DNA of 64,000 nt, taken from the NCBI GenBank assembly GCA_002723085.1, contig PBNK01000002.1, positions 62,001-126,000 of the forward strand, given 5' to 3'. The notes under the pieces are model-generated. The model saw only the letters and a program-made list of their open reading frames with translations, did not search any database and was not told where the DNA came from. The position numbers and the translations under genes were made by a program. The stretch is from Crocinitomicaceae bacterium. GTDB taxonomy: Bacteria > Bacteroidota > Bacteroidia > Flavobacteriales_D > Parvicellaceae. This document shows, in pieces, positions 36,303-45,210 of this stretch (positions within the stretch are counted from its first letter, which is position 1; every line of letters begins with the position of its first letter).

Positions 36303-37388
36303 ATGAATAAGTATAAAATCAACACATTATCTATATTTTTTATTTTAAATATCATTCTGTATTGTCAAAACACCTATGCTCAAAATCACCATTCAAAAGA
36401 AAATGAAGAATACATTCATGATAAAGAAATAGAACTTACCAATGATTCAAGCTACTGGGAAAACGCTGCAGTATTTTATTTAGGGTTTAATAAAACAGGC
36501 TTATATAATTGGTCGGCTGGTGGAATGAACTTTATGGAAGTCCATGGACTTGCTGACATTTGGCTAGATTATAGGCACAATAAATTTCATTGGAATAACT
36601 TTATAACAGCCTCCTTTGGGATGTTTAAATCAGGATATGGGAACTTAAGCGATGATGCTTGGTGGAAAAATGACGACTTATTAGAAGTTACCTCCAAATT
36701 CTCATTAAGAACCAAGCACCTTTGGGATTACTCTTTTTTGATAAACTTTAGATCTCAATTTTATAAAGGTTTTTATAGTGACGCTGATAGGCTAAATGAT
36801 AAATACATGGATAAATTTCTCTCCCCAGTTTATCCAATTGCTGGACTTGGGCTAGACTACCATGCTAACAACCGTTTGACTTGCTACGTTTCTCCTCTAA
36901 CAATGAAATCCACTATTGTTTTAGACAGCTCGCTTTCTAGCCAAGGTGTTTTTGGATTAAATCCTGGACAAAAATTAAGAAGTGAAATAGGTTTTTACAC
37001 TAATATTATTTACACTCATGATAGTATATTCAACACTAAAGGGCTTTCTTTCTTTACTGATATTACTGCTTTTGGGAATTATATTGAAAATCCTGGAAAT
37101 ATTGATATTACATGGGAAGCTTTGCTTTCATATCAAATAAAAGAGTTTTTCAGCATCACATTTTCAAGTTACTTGATTTATGATCATGATATTTTAATCC
37201 CATTGTATGATGAAAATGGTTTCCCTGACTATTATTACAAACCTAATGGATTAGATGTATACAATGTATATTATGACAATCTTAATGCTAATGATTACTA
37301 TTATGACTATGAAGGTTTTGTTATAAAAACAGGTCCTCGCTTACAATTTATGGAGTATTGGTTGCTAGGACTTTCATTTACCTTTTAA
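36303..37388 (+). CDS. DUF3078-family outer-membrane protein
   Basis: 361 residues with a signal peptide (about 1-26, ending NTYAQ). The body is strand-rich and aromatic, with a motif characteristic of DUF3078 proteins: FNKTGLYNWSAGGMNFMEVHGLADIWLDYRHNKF, then DDLLEVTSKFSLRTK and RSQFYKGFY. It ends with an aromatic outer-membrane strand (LLGLSFTF). Such proteins are predicted outer-membrane barrels of unknown role, common in Bacteroidetes. The duplicated upstream region ends just before the start codon, so this gene was not carried into copy B. Confidence 0.88.
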   Translation: MNKYKINTLSIFFILNIILYCQNTYAQNHHSKENEEYIHDKEIELTNDSSYWENAAVFYLGFNKTGLYNWSAGGMNFMEVHGLADIWLDYRHNKFHWNNFITASFGMFKSGYGNLSDDAWWKNDDLLEVTSKFSLRTKHLWDYSFLINFRSQFYKGFYSDADRLNDKYMDKFLSPVYPIAGLGLDYHANNRLTCYVSPLTMKSTIVLDSSLSSQGVFGLNPGQKLRSEIGFYTNIIYTHDSIFNTKGLSFFTDITAFGNYIENPGNIDITWEALLSYQIKEFFSITFSSYLIYDHDILIPLYDENGFPDYYYKPNGLDVYNVYYDNLNANDYYYDYEGFVIKTGPRLQFMEYWLLGLSFTF

Positions 37389-37433
37389 ACTTTTTTGTTG
37401 TTAAACGTAAATTTTAGAAAGCTTAAAAAAATT

Positions 37434-37441
37434 TATCTTTG
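37434..37441 (+). promoter_or_regulatory. Putative -7 element upstream of crtZ
   Basis: TATCTTTG fits TAnnTTTG, 26 bases before the crtZ ATG. No TTG at good spacing was found, so support is modest. Confidence 0.35.
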
Positions 37442-37467
37442 ATGATGTTCTGTTTTTTTACTAAAAA

Positions 37468-37929
37468 ATGATTTGGCTTAACATATCTATTTGCCTTGCT
37501 ACATTCTTTTTTATGGAATGTGTTGCTTGGTTTACACACAAATATATAATGCATGGGTTTATGTGGAAAGTTCATAAAGACCACCATGTTAGAAATCCAA
37601 ATGCTATATTTGAACTAAATGATTTATTCTTTTTAATTTTTGCTACACCTGGTTCTATTTTCATAATTTATGGCTCTCAATTGGGTTTTAATTATCCAAT
37701 GTTTTGGATAGGGCTTGGAATCACCATTTATGGAGCTGCTTATTTTTTTGTTCACGATTTGTTTATTCACCAAAGAATTAAAGTGCTTCGAAGAACAAAA
37801 AATCCATATCTGATGGGCATTAGAAGGGGGCACAAAACACACCATAAACACCTTGGAAAGGAAAAGGGGGAATGCTTTGGAATGCTTTTAGTACCACTAA
37901 AATATTTTCGGTTTTCTAATAAGAAGTAA
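37468..37929 (+). CDS. crtZ: Beta-carotene 3-hydroxylase (CrtZ family)
   Basis: 153 residues, mostly membrane helices. The histidine clusters of the non-haem di-iron hydroxylases are all present: HKYIMH (H24, H29), HKDHH (36-40), HDLFIHQR near 92-99, and HKTHHKHL near 128. CrtZ adds hydroxyls at C3 and C3' of beta-carotene to give zeaxanthin in the inner membrane. Length is normal. Another carotenoid enzyme (41 kb) lies 2.5 kb downstream, but crtB, crtI and crtY are not in the window. Confidence 0.94.
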   Translation: MIWLNISICLATFFFMECVAWFTHKYIMHGFMWKVHKDHHVRNPNAIFELNDLFFLIFATPGSIFIIYGSQLGFNYPMFWIGLGITIYGAAYFFVHDLFIHQRIKVLRRTKNPYLMGIRRGHKTHHKHLGKEKGECFGMLLVPLKYFRFSNKK

Positions 37930-38009
37930 TTAGTAAAATCAATATTGGAAAGTCTCTTTTTTCGAACTAAATTCTTATATATTTACTCAAAATCAATCTT
38001 TTAAATTCA

Positions 38010-38819
38010 ATGAAGAAGTTTATATGGTGGGTTCTTTCTTTTTGTTTTTTTTGTTGTAATAACGAAAAACCTATTGAAAATATAGAGCATAAAGAAAACA
38101 CTATATCGTTAAATAATATACCAGATTCAGCATTTAGTAACTCACTTCATTTTCAAGAAGTTGATAAAAACATATTGTTAGGGAAATTTGATTATAAAGA
38201 AGATACTAATTTCAGTATTGTAAACCCTAAATATTCTTCAAAAACAATATATCTTAGAAAAGAAGTATTGATTAAATTTGATGAAATGTATAATGCTGCT
38301 CATAAAGACGGCATAAAACTTACTGTAATTTCAGGTACGAGAAGCTTTTATCACCAAAAATCCATTTGGGAAAGAAAATGGGATAAAAACATTAAAAATA
38401 TGGACAGCTTAAGTACCGTAAAAGAAATTCTAAAATACAGCTCCATGCCCTCAACCTCAAGACATCACTGGGGAACTGACATTGATTTAAACGACTTAGA
38501 AAACAGTTATTTTGAAAGCGGTGAGGGGAAGAAAGTTTTTGAATGGTTAATTGAACATGCACATAAGTATGGATTTCATATGACCTACGACAACCAAGAT
38601 GAGTCTAAAAGAACTGGGTATAAAATGGAAAAATGGCATTGGTCATACATGCCAATTGCTGAGCAATATTTGAAACAATACAAAGAAACAATTAAATGCG
38701 AAGACATTTCTTCATTCAAGGGTTCTCAATTTGCCTGTCATGAAGAAATTAATGTGATCAAAAACTTTGTGATGGGAATTAATAATGACTATAAAAAAAT
38801 AATAAATGCTACTAAATAG
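38010..38819 (+). CDS. M15 family D,D-carboxypeptidase (VanY-like)
   Basis: 269 residues. The N-terminus (WWVLSFCFFCCN) looks like a lipoprotein signal with Cys near 17. The catalytic domain has the M15B pattern: SGTRSFYHQKSIWERKW, then the zinc-binding SRHHWGTDIDLN (His and Asp), and the late KMEKWHWSYMP supplying the general base and third zinc ligand. It would remove D-Ala from peptidoglycan stem peptides in the periplasm. The following gene starts 14 bases inside its 3' end, so the two are translationally coupled. Confidence 0.9.
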   Translation: MKKFIWWVLSFCFFCCNNEKPIENIEHKENTISLNNIPDSAFSNSLHFQEVDKNILLGKFDYKEDTNFSIVNPKYSSKTIYLRKEVLIKFDEMYNAAHKDGIKLTVISGTRSFYHQKSIWERKWDKNIKNMDSLSTVKEILKYSSMPSTSRHHWGTDIDLNDLENSYFESGEGKKVFEWLIEHAHKYGFHMTYDNQDESKRTGYKMEKWHWSYMPIAEQYLKQYKETIKCEDISSFKGSQFACHEEINVIKNFVMGINNDYKKIINATK

Positions 38820-40041
38820 GATTTGGGTTGCTTTAATTGCTATCGCCATGTTTATGGCCTGTGGTAAGGCATTTATTTTTCATGACTATGACATTTTCAA
38901 ACATATGGTTGAAAACCTTTTTGAAAGCGTAAAAGACGGTTTTGAAATGGTGATATATCTTACTGGCGCTTTGTGTCTTTGGATGGGGGTAATGAATATT
39001 GGTGAACAAGCAGGAATTGTTTCTTCTTTATCAAGGCTTGTGTCTCCTCTTTTTTCTAGATTATTTCCAGAAATACCAAAAGGGCACCCAGCTTCTGGAG
39101 CTATAATGTTGAATTATAGTGCTAATATGTTAGGGTTAGATAATGCTGCAACTCCAATAGGGTTAAAAGCTATAAAACTTTTGCAAGACTTAAACCCTTC
39201 AAAAGATACTGCCAGTAATGCACAAATTATGTTTTTAGTCTTAAACACTTCTGGCTTAACCATTATTCCGGTTAGCATTATTGGTTATCGTGCAATGGCT
39301 GATGGTGCCACAGATCCTACTATTGTGTTTTTACCTATTTTATTTGCTACATTCTGTGCAACTTTAACCGGTTTGATTTTAGTATCAATAAAACAAAAAA
39401 TAAATTTGTTTGATAGAGTAATTTTTGCTTATGTAGGGGGTTTAAGTCTTCTTATTTTCGGCTTACTTGCCTGGTGTATTCACTCTCCAGGTTCTGTTAA
39501 TTTCATCTCCTCATTTGTAGGTAATTTCATTTTACTTATTACAATAACTGGCTTTGTAATTTATGGCTTTAGAAAAAAAATTAATGTCTATGAAAGCTTT
39601 GTTGAAGGGGCAAAAAGCGGTTTTGACATTGCGCTCAGTATTCTCCCTTACGTAATTGCAATTCTTGCCGCTGTATCGCTTTTTAGAACATCTGGAGCAA
39701 TGCAATCCTTATTTAATGGAATTGAATATGTTTTAGTTTTTATTGGTGTTTCCTCATTAGAGTTTATTGATTCACTTCCAGTAGCATTCATGAAGCCGTT
39801 TAGCGGCCCTGCTGCAAGAGCATTAATGCTAGAAATTTTCCAAACTAACGGTGTTGAATCTTTTGTTGGAAGGCTTGCTTCTACTTTTCAAGGTTGTTCT
39901 GATACAACTTTTTATATTTTAGCGGTTTACTTTGGTTCAGTAAAAATTAAAAAAATTCGCTATGCTGCTTCTGTGGGATTAATTGCAGATTTTGTAGGAA
40001 TTGTTGCTTCTATTTTCCTAGCTTACCTTTTCTATACTTAG
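38806..40041 (+). CDS. Spore maturation protein A/B fusion (nucleoside-recognition Gate domain membrane protein)
   Basis: 411 residues with about nine membrane helices. The N-terminal half is SpmA-like (GVMNIGEQAGIVSSLSRLVSPLFSRLFPEIPKGHPASGAIMLNYSANMLGLDNAATPIG region) and the C-terminal half SpmB-like (FVEGAKSGFDIALSILPYVIAIL, PVAFMKPFSGPAARALM, ASTFQGCSDTTFYILAVYFGS). In Bacillus, SpmA and SpmB are separate and affect spore core dehydration; non-sporing Bacteroidetes often carry this fused form, whose substrate is not known. The 14-base overlap with the M15 peptidase gene is suggestive of a shared envelope role. Confidence 0.9.
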   Translation: MLLNRIWVALIAIAMFMACGKAFIFHDYDIFKHMVENLFESVKDGFEMVIYLTGALCLWMGVMNIGEQAGIVSSLSRLVSPLFSRLFPEIPKGHPASGAIMLNYSANMLGLDNAATPIGLKAIKLLQDLNPSKDTASNAQIMFLVLNTSGLTIIPVSIIGYRAMADGATDPTIVFLPILFATFCATLTGLILVSIKQKINLFDRVIFAYVGGLSLLIFGLLAWCIHSPGSVNFISSFVGNFILLITITGFVIYGFRKKINVYESFVEGAKSGFDIALSILPYVIAILAAVSLFRTSGAMQSLFNGIEYVLVFIGVSSLEFIDSLPVAFMKPFSGPAARALMLEIFQTNGVESFVGRLASTFQGCSDTTFYILAVYFGSVKIKKIRYAASVGLIADFVGIVASIFLAYLFYT

Positions 40042-40114
40042 CATTAGTAAATACTTAAATAATATATTCGTTTATAATTTAAATAAAGAAAACTATATTT
40101 GACCAAAACATATT

Positions 40115-40360
40115 TTGAGTACAAAAAGAGAAAAATACTTTGAACAAAAATTAGAGCTTTTATCTAAGTTAACTAATGATCTTCTTTTTATTGTTTTTAT
40201 TCCAATACTAATTTTTTTAATTGGTGGAAGTATGTTTGCTGTTGAAAACAATATGCTTCTTTTAGCTAGTCTAGGTTTTTGTGTTTATATGGCTACAAAA
40301 CTTAATAAAAGCTTTAAATCCTATCGAAATTTTATGAAAAACAATTCTATACCTGAATAA
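40115..40360 (+). CDS. Small two-helix membrane protein, function unknown
   Basis: 81 residues from a TTG at 40115 (MSTKREKYFEQKLELLSKL); no ATG lies near the start, and the basic N-terminus fits. Two hydrophobic helices are seen (LLFIVFIPILIFLIGGSMF and LLLASLGFCVYMA) joined by a short loop, with a basic C-terminal tail. No family was recognised. It lies alone between the SpmA/B fusion and the carotenoid desaturase. Confidence 0.6.
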   Translation: MSTKREKYFEQKLELLSKLTNDLLFIVFIPILIFLIGGSMFAVENNMLLLASLGFCVYMATKLNKSFKSYRNFMKNNSIPE

Positions 40361-40433
40361 AAAAATCTAATTTTTTACTTTAACTAGCTTTATTCCTTAC
40401 TATAAATAAACTAAATTTCATTAAAAATAGTCC

Positions 40434-41876
40434 ATGGAAATTGTTGTAATTGGTGCTGGCATTGGAGGAATGTCTTGTGCTGCTGTTTTAGCATATAATG
40501 GATTTGATGTTAAAATTTTAGAGCAAAATTCATCATATGGTGGTAAAGCGGGTCAAATCACTAAAAACGGATATATTTTTGACAAAGGCCCAAGCTTACT
40601 TACAATTCCCAATTGGATTGACGATTTATTTTTTTCATGTGGGAAAAACCCTAAAGATTATTTCAATTATTTCAAGCTAAATCATGTAACAAGATATTTT
40701 TTTGAAGATGATAAATTCACTGATGTAATGGCTGATTTAAATGAAACAGCTGAAAATTTTGAGCTTTCATTAAACTTAAAAAAGGAAGTTTTTTTAAATT
40801 ATTTCAAGCTTTGGACTGAAATTTATGGTATTTCGGAGAAAACATTTTTAGAGGGCGATATAAAATTCAATTATAATTTTTTAAAAAGCGCTTTTATTTG
40901 GTTCAAACATACTGGCCTTTCTAGTATTGTTCATTCCATGGCGAAATACAATTCATCTAAACTTGATAATCAAAATGTTGAAAAAATAATGAATCGTTTT
41001 GCTACTTACACAGGGTCTTCTCCTTATAAAACTCCTGCTTTTATGAATCAATTAGCCGTTGTAGAAATGATAAAAGGAGCGTATTTTCCAAATGGAGGTA
41101 TTTTCAGTGTTTCAACTGCTTTATATAATTTATGTTTAGACTTGGGGGTTAAATTCACCTTTAACGAAAAAGTTATTGCTTTAGAAGAAAATATTAAAGG
41201 CATAAAAGTGCGTTCAAATAAATCAGAATACAATGCTGAAAAATTGGTTTCAAACATAGATTATTATATTACTCAAAAACTATTAGGAAGAAAAATTAAA
41301 ATTAAAACTAAAGGATTGTCCACTTCTGCAATTGTTTTTTACTGGGGTATAAAAGGAAAATTTACTAAATTAAAATTGCATAATATCTTTTTTTCTGAAA
41401 ATTATAAAAAAGAATTTGCCGAAATTTTTAATGACGCTAAGATCCCAAGTGAACCAACTATTTACATAAACATTTCATCTAAATTAGAAACCTCTCATGC
41501 TCCTAAAGGTTGTGAAAACTGGTTTGTTATGATAAACATACCTCCCAGACCCAACCTTGTGACAGAAAACGAAATAACAAAAGTTCGAAATTTTATTATT
41601 TCTAACTTATCTAAAAAGCTTAAAGTTGAGCTTAAAAACTTAATCAACTTTGAGGAAGTTCTTACACCAGAAACCCTTTATGAAAATACAGGCGCGTATA
41701 AGGGAGCTTTATATGGTGAAAATCAAAACTCATTACGTCAAATAATGAAACGAAAAAGCAATTTTGATAAAAAAAGCAAAAATTTATTTTATGTTGGCGG
41801 ATCTGTTCATCCTGGCGGAGGTATTCCTCTTGCATTAAAATCAGGAATAAACACAGCAAAGAAAATAATTAATTAG
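40434..41876 (+). CDS. crtD: CrtI/CrtD-family carotenoid desaturase (FAD-dependent)
   Basis: 480 residues. The FAD-binding Rossmann motif GAGIGGMSCA is at 7-16, followed by E30-like LEQNSSYGGKAG. The family C-terminal FAD motif is FYVGGSVHPGGGIPLALKSG near 455-475. This is a phytoene-desaturase-fold enzyme. Its sequence (VIGAGIGG, NYGGKAG, TIPNWIDDLFF) and the nearby crtZ fit a late-pathway desaturase of the CrtD type, as in the myxol/saproxanthin branch of flavobacteria, but ordinary CrtI cannot be excluded. The stop overlaps the stop of the convergent YHYH gene by 3 bases, with no terminator between. Confidence 0.85.
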   Translation: MEIVVIGAGIGGMSCAAVLAYNGFDVKILEQNSSYGGKAGQITKNGYIFDKGPSLLTIPNWIDDLFFSCGKNPKDYFNYFKLNHVTRYFFEDDKFTDVMADLNETAENFELSLNLKKEVFLNYFKLWTEIYGISEKTFLEGDIKFNYNFLKSAFIWFKHTGLSSIVHSMAKYNSSKLDNQNVEKIMNRFATYTGSSPYKTPAFMNQLAVVEMIKGAYFPNGGIFSVSTALYNLCLDLGVKFTFNEKVIALEENIKGIKVRSNKSEYNAEKLVSNIDYYITQKLLGRKIKIKTKGLSTSAIVFYWGIKGKFTKLKLHNIFFSENYKKEFAEIFNDAKIPSEPTIYINISSKLETSHAPKGCENWFVMINIPPRPNLVTENEITKVRNFIISNLSKKLKVELKNLINFEEVLTPETLYENTGAYKGALYGENQNSLRQIMKRKSNFDKKSKNLFYVGGSVHPGGGIPLALKSGINTAKKIIN

Positions 41877-42805
41877 GGCCCTATTTTAAAGTCATTGGAT
41901 GGCGTTCCGCTTATACATCTTGAAATTACAGGAAAAGCTTCAGTAATCACATAATAATAGCTAAAACTTTCTCCATTAATTGAAATATTAGCAGAGATTC
42001 CATTACACTCATCCAAGTCACCTGAACCTGAAACAAACTCATAATCGTTTGTATATTTTCCATTATACTCTCCACAAGGCTCTGAAAGACCATCTCCCGA
42101 TCTATTTCCGCTTTTTAATTGCCAGCTTGGGGATAAAGCAACTAAATCACCCGAAGAATTAGGCCCAAACTTATAAATGATTGGGAAACCATCAGCTGCC
42201 CAACCTATTTGAACTGCAGCATTAGGAATCTGTGACCCTGTTCCTATATTTGGTTCTAATTGATTTGCATAAATACCCATATCTCCATGATAATGGTATT
42301 CTCCATTGGGTTGAACATGAGCAACAGCACAGTCTAAACCAACAGCTTCCATGTTGTTATTTGGCTCCATCACCCAATCCCAATTATAGGTTCCTGTTTC
42401 ATCTTCAAAAATAAAAGGCTCGCCTGGAGCAGGATCTATTTTAACCCCATTTAGTGCCACGCCAAAAGCGTAATTTGGAGATCCATCAGGTTTTACAATA
42501 CTAGTAGAGTTACTTGAAAGAGAAGGAACTTTATCAATAATATAAGTTTTATTTGATGCATTTAAATTCGACACAATGTTTGGAATTTGATTTCTATAAT
42601 CATGAGAAGGAATTCCATTTGTTGAAATCACCCTATTATTGCCATTAATACTTTCAGAATATAAACTGGAAACATTTGGGGTTGTGGTGCATTGATGACT
42701 ATTTTGATCCATGGAGTTGTCATTTTGACATGAATCATCTTCCTTGTTTTTATTACAAGAAAGAGACAAAACAATTAAACCAGAAAGAAATATGGTGTAT
42801 TTCAT
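41873..42805 (-). CDS. YHYH-domain lipoprotein
   Basis: 310 residues. The lipoprotein signal ends VLSLSC near residue 17. After an Asp/Asn/Ser-rich linker comes a folded domain with the family motif EYHYHGDMG, preceded by AVAHVQPNG and followed by GWAADGFPIIYKFG. Several Cys residues are present (LDCAVAH, EPCGEYNG, DECNGIS, SRCISG). YHYH proteins are secreted or surface proteins of uncertain function, sometimes suggested to bind metals through the His pair. It is convergent with the desaturase. Confidence 0.88.
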   Translation of the reverse strand: MKYTIFLSGLIVLSLSCNKNKEDDSCQNDNSMDQNSHQCTTTPNVSSLYSESINGNNRVISTNGIPSHDYRNQIPNIVSNLNASNKTYIIDKVPSLSSNSTSIVKPDGSPNYAFGVALNGVKIDPAPGEPFIFEDETGTYNWDWVMEPNNNMEAVGLDCAVAHVQPNGEYHYHGDMGIYANQLEPNIGTGSQIPNAAVQIGWAADGFPIIYKFGPNSSGDLVALSPSWQLKSGNRSGDGLSEPCGEYNGKYTNDYEFVSGSGDLDECNGISANISINGESFSYYYVITEAFPVISRCISGTPSNDFKIGP

Positions 42806-42956
42806 AACATTAAATTTTGTCTTAATATAACTAAAAAATTACCAATAAAAATGAGTAAGGGTACTTAATTACTATTAAATTATTATTTAGTCATCTAGTC
42901 TCGATTTCCTTATATATTTCACTATATTGTTTTAGGATTGCCCCAATTAATGCCTA

Positions 42957-45200
42957 TTGTATTTTTTTAAAAAAATATTTCTTTTAATCATTGATATTAA
43001 TCGTTGGTTAACATTTGCAATATTATTATCCTTATGTATTTCAGGTGTCTCTCAAAATTATTTGCCAAAAAATTACGATTGTAACTCAGATTCTTGTGTT
43101 GTAAACAAGTTACTTGATAATTACAGATCTTTAGCACAATATAATCCAGACTCTGCTATAAAAACATTAAAATATTGCTTAAGTTTTTCACGTAAAAATG
43201 AAAACATTATTGGAGAAATAAATTCACTCCGACTTTTTGCTGATGCCTATTCCTTACTATCAAAATACGATACTGCTCTTTTTGTTTTAGAAGAAGCTAC
43301 CCGATTAGCATTAAAGGCTAATGACCTTAAAGGGATGGCTATGATTTACAATTTAAGAGGAAATATATTTCTTGATAAAGGTAGTTTTAATTCATCAATT
43401 AGGTGCTACCAAAAAGCACTTGAAATTTCAGATAAAATTAAGTACGAAGATGGGATTGTAAAAGCATATGCAAATCTAGGTGTAACCAATTATTTGGTGG
43501 GAAATTACGATAAAGCCATTGACTTTTACAACTTAGCTATTCCAAGGTTAGAATTTCGGAAAGATTCAAATACTTTGGCTATAGTTCATTCGAACTTAGC
43601 TACATTTTATCAATTAGTTGGGGATTATGATATGGCTATTTATGTTTGTAAGAAATCCCTATCCTATCTAAAAGAAACTAACAACCTTGGCAAAGCGACT
43701 ACATATGTGAATTTAGGGAGAAATTATAGTGAGCTTTTTAAACATGAAAAAGCTATTGAGTACTATAAAACAGCCTTAAAACTTTCCATGGAAAGTGGCA
43801 ACATAAGAAATATGATTACTTGTTATAACAACATAGGGACCGCATATGTTGGAATGAATCAATTTAATAAAGGAATTGAGAGTTTACAAAAAGGGTTAGA
43901 TATGGCTATTGAGCACAAAATGAGTAGCGATGTTGCTCAACTTAAGTTTTTTCTTGCAAAAGCCTATTTAGATAATGGACTTATTACAGAAGCTACAATA
44001 TTAGCTGAAGAAAGCAGTAGAATTGCCGATAGTTTAAAAATAACAGAACTAATGTTCAATAATTATTCATTATTAGCTAACCTATATGAGCGAATAAATG
44101 ATTATAAATTATGTAACGATGTTTTAAAAAAACATATTGAGATAAATCAAGAGGTTCAGGATGAATATTATCACCACGAACTTTCTGTTATGGAAGCTAA
44201 ATATAAAGTAAACATCAAAGAACAACATATAAAGATGTTGCGCCAAGATAGTTTGCACAAACAACAATTAGTCCTGAATCAAAACAAAGAATTAAAGTGG
44301 AAAAAATCAGAAACAAATTATTTAATTATTGGGGGGCTTTTATTGTTTTTAGGCCTTTTATTAATTGCTTATTTTTTACTTCAGTACAAAAAAGTAAATA
44401 AATACATAATTGCTCAAAAAGACAGGGTGGAATTACAAAATAAAATTATTGAAACTAAAAATCGAGACATAACTGATAGCATAAAATATGCTGAGCGAAT
44501 CCAAAAAACTATTCTACCTGCCAAGTATAAACTAAGAGAATATCTTCCAAACTCTTTCGTATTTTACCGCCCAAAAGATTTTGTTGCTGGGGATTTTTAT
44601 TGGTTAGAGAAAAACGAAAGTTCTGTACTATTTGCCGTTGCTGATTGCACAGGGCATGGGGTTCCTGGAGCAATTGTTAGTGTGGTTTGTCATAATGCAC
44701 TTAATCGATCTGTACGACAATATGGCTTAACTGCACCCAATCAAATACTTGATATGACAAAATCTATAGTAGTGGATGAGTTTAGTAAAAATGAGGATGT
44801 AAGAGATGGTATGGATATTGCCCTTTGTTCCATCTCTGGCAATAAACTACATTTTTCTGGAGCTAATAATCCATTATGGATAGTTAGAAAAGGAGCTTTA
44901 ATGTCCTATAAACCTGACAAACAGCCTGTTGGTAAATACGAATTAAATAATCCTTTTACCAATCATGAAATAGAATTACAAAAGAACGATATGATTTATA
45001 TATTTTCAGATGGTTTTGCCGATCAATTTGGAGGAGAAAAAGGAAAGAAATATATGGCTGGAAAGTTCAAAAAGTTTTTAATTTCTATTTATAAATTATC
45101 ACCGCAAAAACAAAAAGAAGCTCTTGAAAAAGAATTTAAAAAATGGAAAGGAAATGAAGAACAAATTGATGATGTTTGCATAATTGGTCTAAGAAGATGA
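42957..45200 (+). CDS. TPR-repeat membrane protein with C-terminal PP2C/SpoIIE phosphatase
   Basis: 747 residues from a TTG at 42957; the nearest ATG (42950) is out of frame, so the start is not certain. A hydrophobic segment (about 17-32) is a signal peptide. A TPR array lies at about 60-400 (KGMAMIYNLRGNIFLDKGSFNSSI, ATYVNLGRNYSELFKHEKAIEYYKTAL), then a coiled coil, one membrane helix (about 460-480; LIIGGLLLFLGLLLIAYFLLQY), and a PP2C domain from about 505 with AGDFYWLEK, ADCTGHGVPGA and SDGFADQFGGEKG. The linker DSIKYAERIQKTILP matches DSIRYAKRLQDSILP of the HAMP-PP2C protein at 2799-4619, so the catalytic modules are close paralogues with different sensors. It is followed 10 bases later by the DUF45 gene. 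Confidence 0.9.
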   Translation: MYFFKKIFLLIIDINRWLTFAILLSLCISGVSQNYLPKNYDCNSDSCVVNKLLDNYRSLAQYNPDSAIKTLKYCLSFSRKNENIIGEINSLRLFADAYSLLSKYDTALFVLEEATRLALKANDLKGMAMIYNLRGNIFLDKGSFNSSIRCYQKALEISDKIKYEDGIVKAYANLGVTNYLVGNYDKAIDFYNLAIPRLEFRKDSNTLAIVHSNLATFYQLVGDYDMAIYVCKKSLSYLKETNNLGKATTYVNLGRNYSELFKHEKAIEYYKTALKLSMESGNIRNMITCYNNIGTAYVGMNQFNKGIESLQKGLDMAIEHKMSSDVAQLKFFLAKAYLDNGLITEATILAEESSRIADSLKITELMFNNYSLLANLYERINDYKLCNDVLKKHIEINQEVQDEYYHHELSVMEAKYKVNIKEQHIKMLRQDSLHKQQLVLNQNKELKWKKSETNYLIIGGLLLFLGLLLIAYFLLQYKKVNKYIIAQKDRVELQNKIIETKNRDITDSIKYAERIQKTILPAKYKLREYLPNSFVFYRPKDFVAGDFYWLEKNESSVLFAVADCTGHGVPGAIVSVVCHNALNRSVRQYGLTAPNQILDMTKSIVVDEFSKNEDVRDGMDIALCSISGNKLHFSGANNPLWIVRKGALMSYKPDKQPVGKYELNNPFTNHEIELQKNDMIYIFSDGFADQFGGEKGKKYMAGKFKKFLISIYKLSPQKQKEALEKEFKKWKGNEEQIDDVCIIGLRR

Positions 45201-45210
45201 AATTATATTC

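Noticed and set aside
38806-40041. Evidence for sporulation
   Set aside because: SpmA/SpmB homologues are common in non-sporing Bacteroidetes; no other sporulation gene is present, and the SpoIIE-type PP2C domains are general signalling domains.
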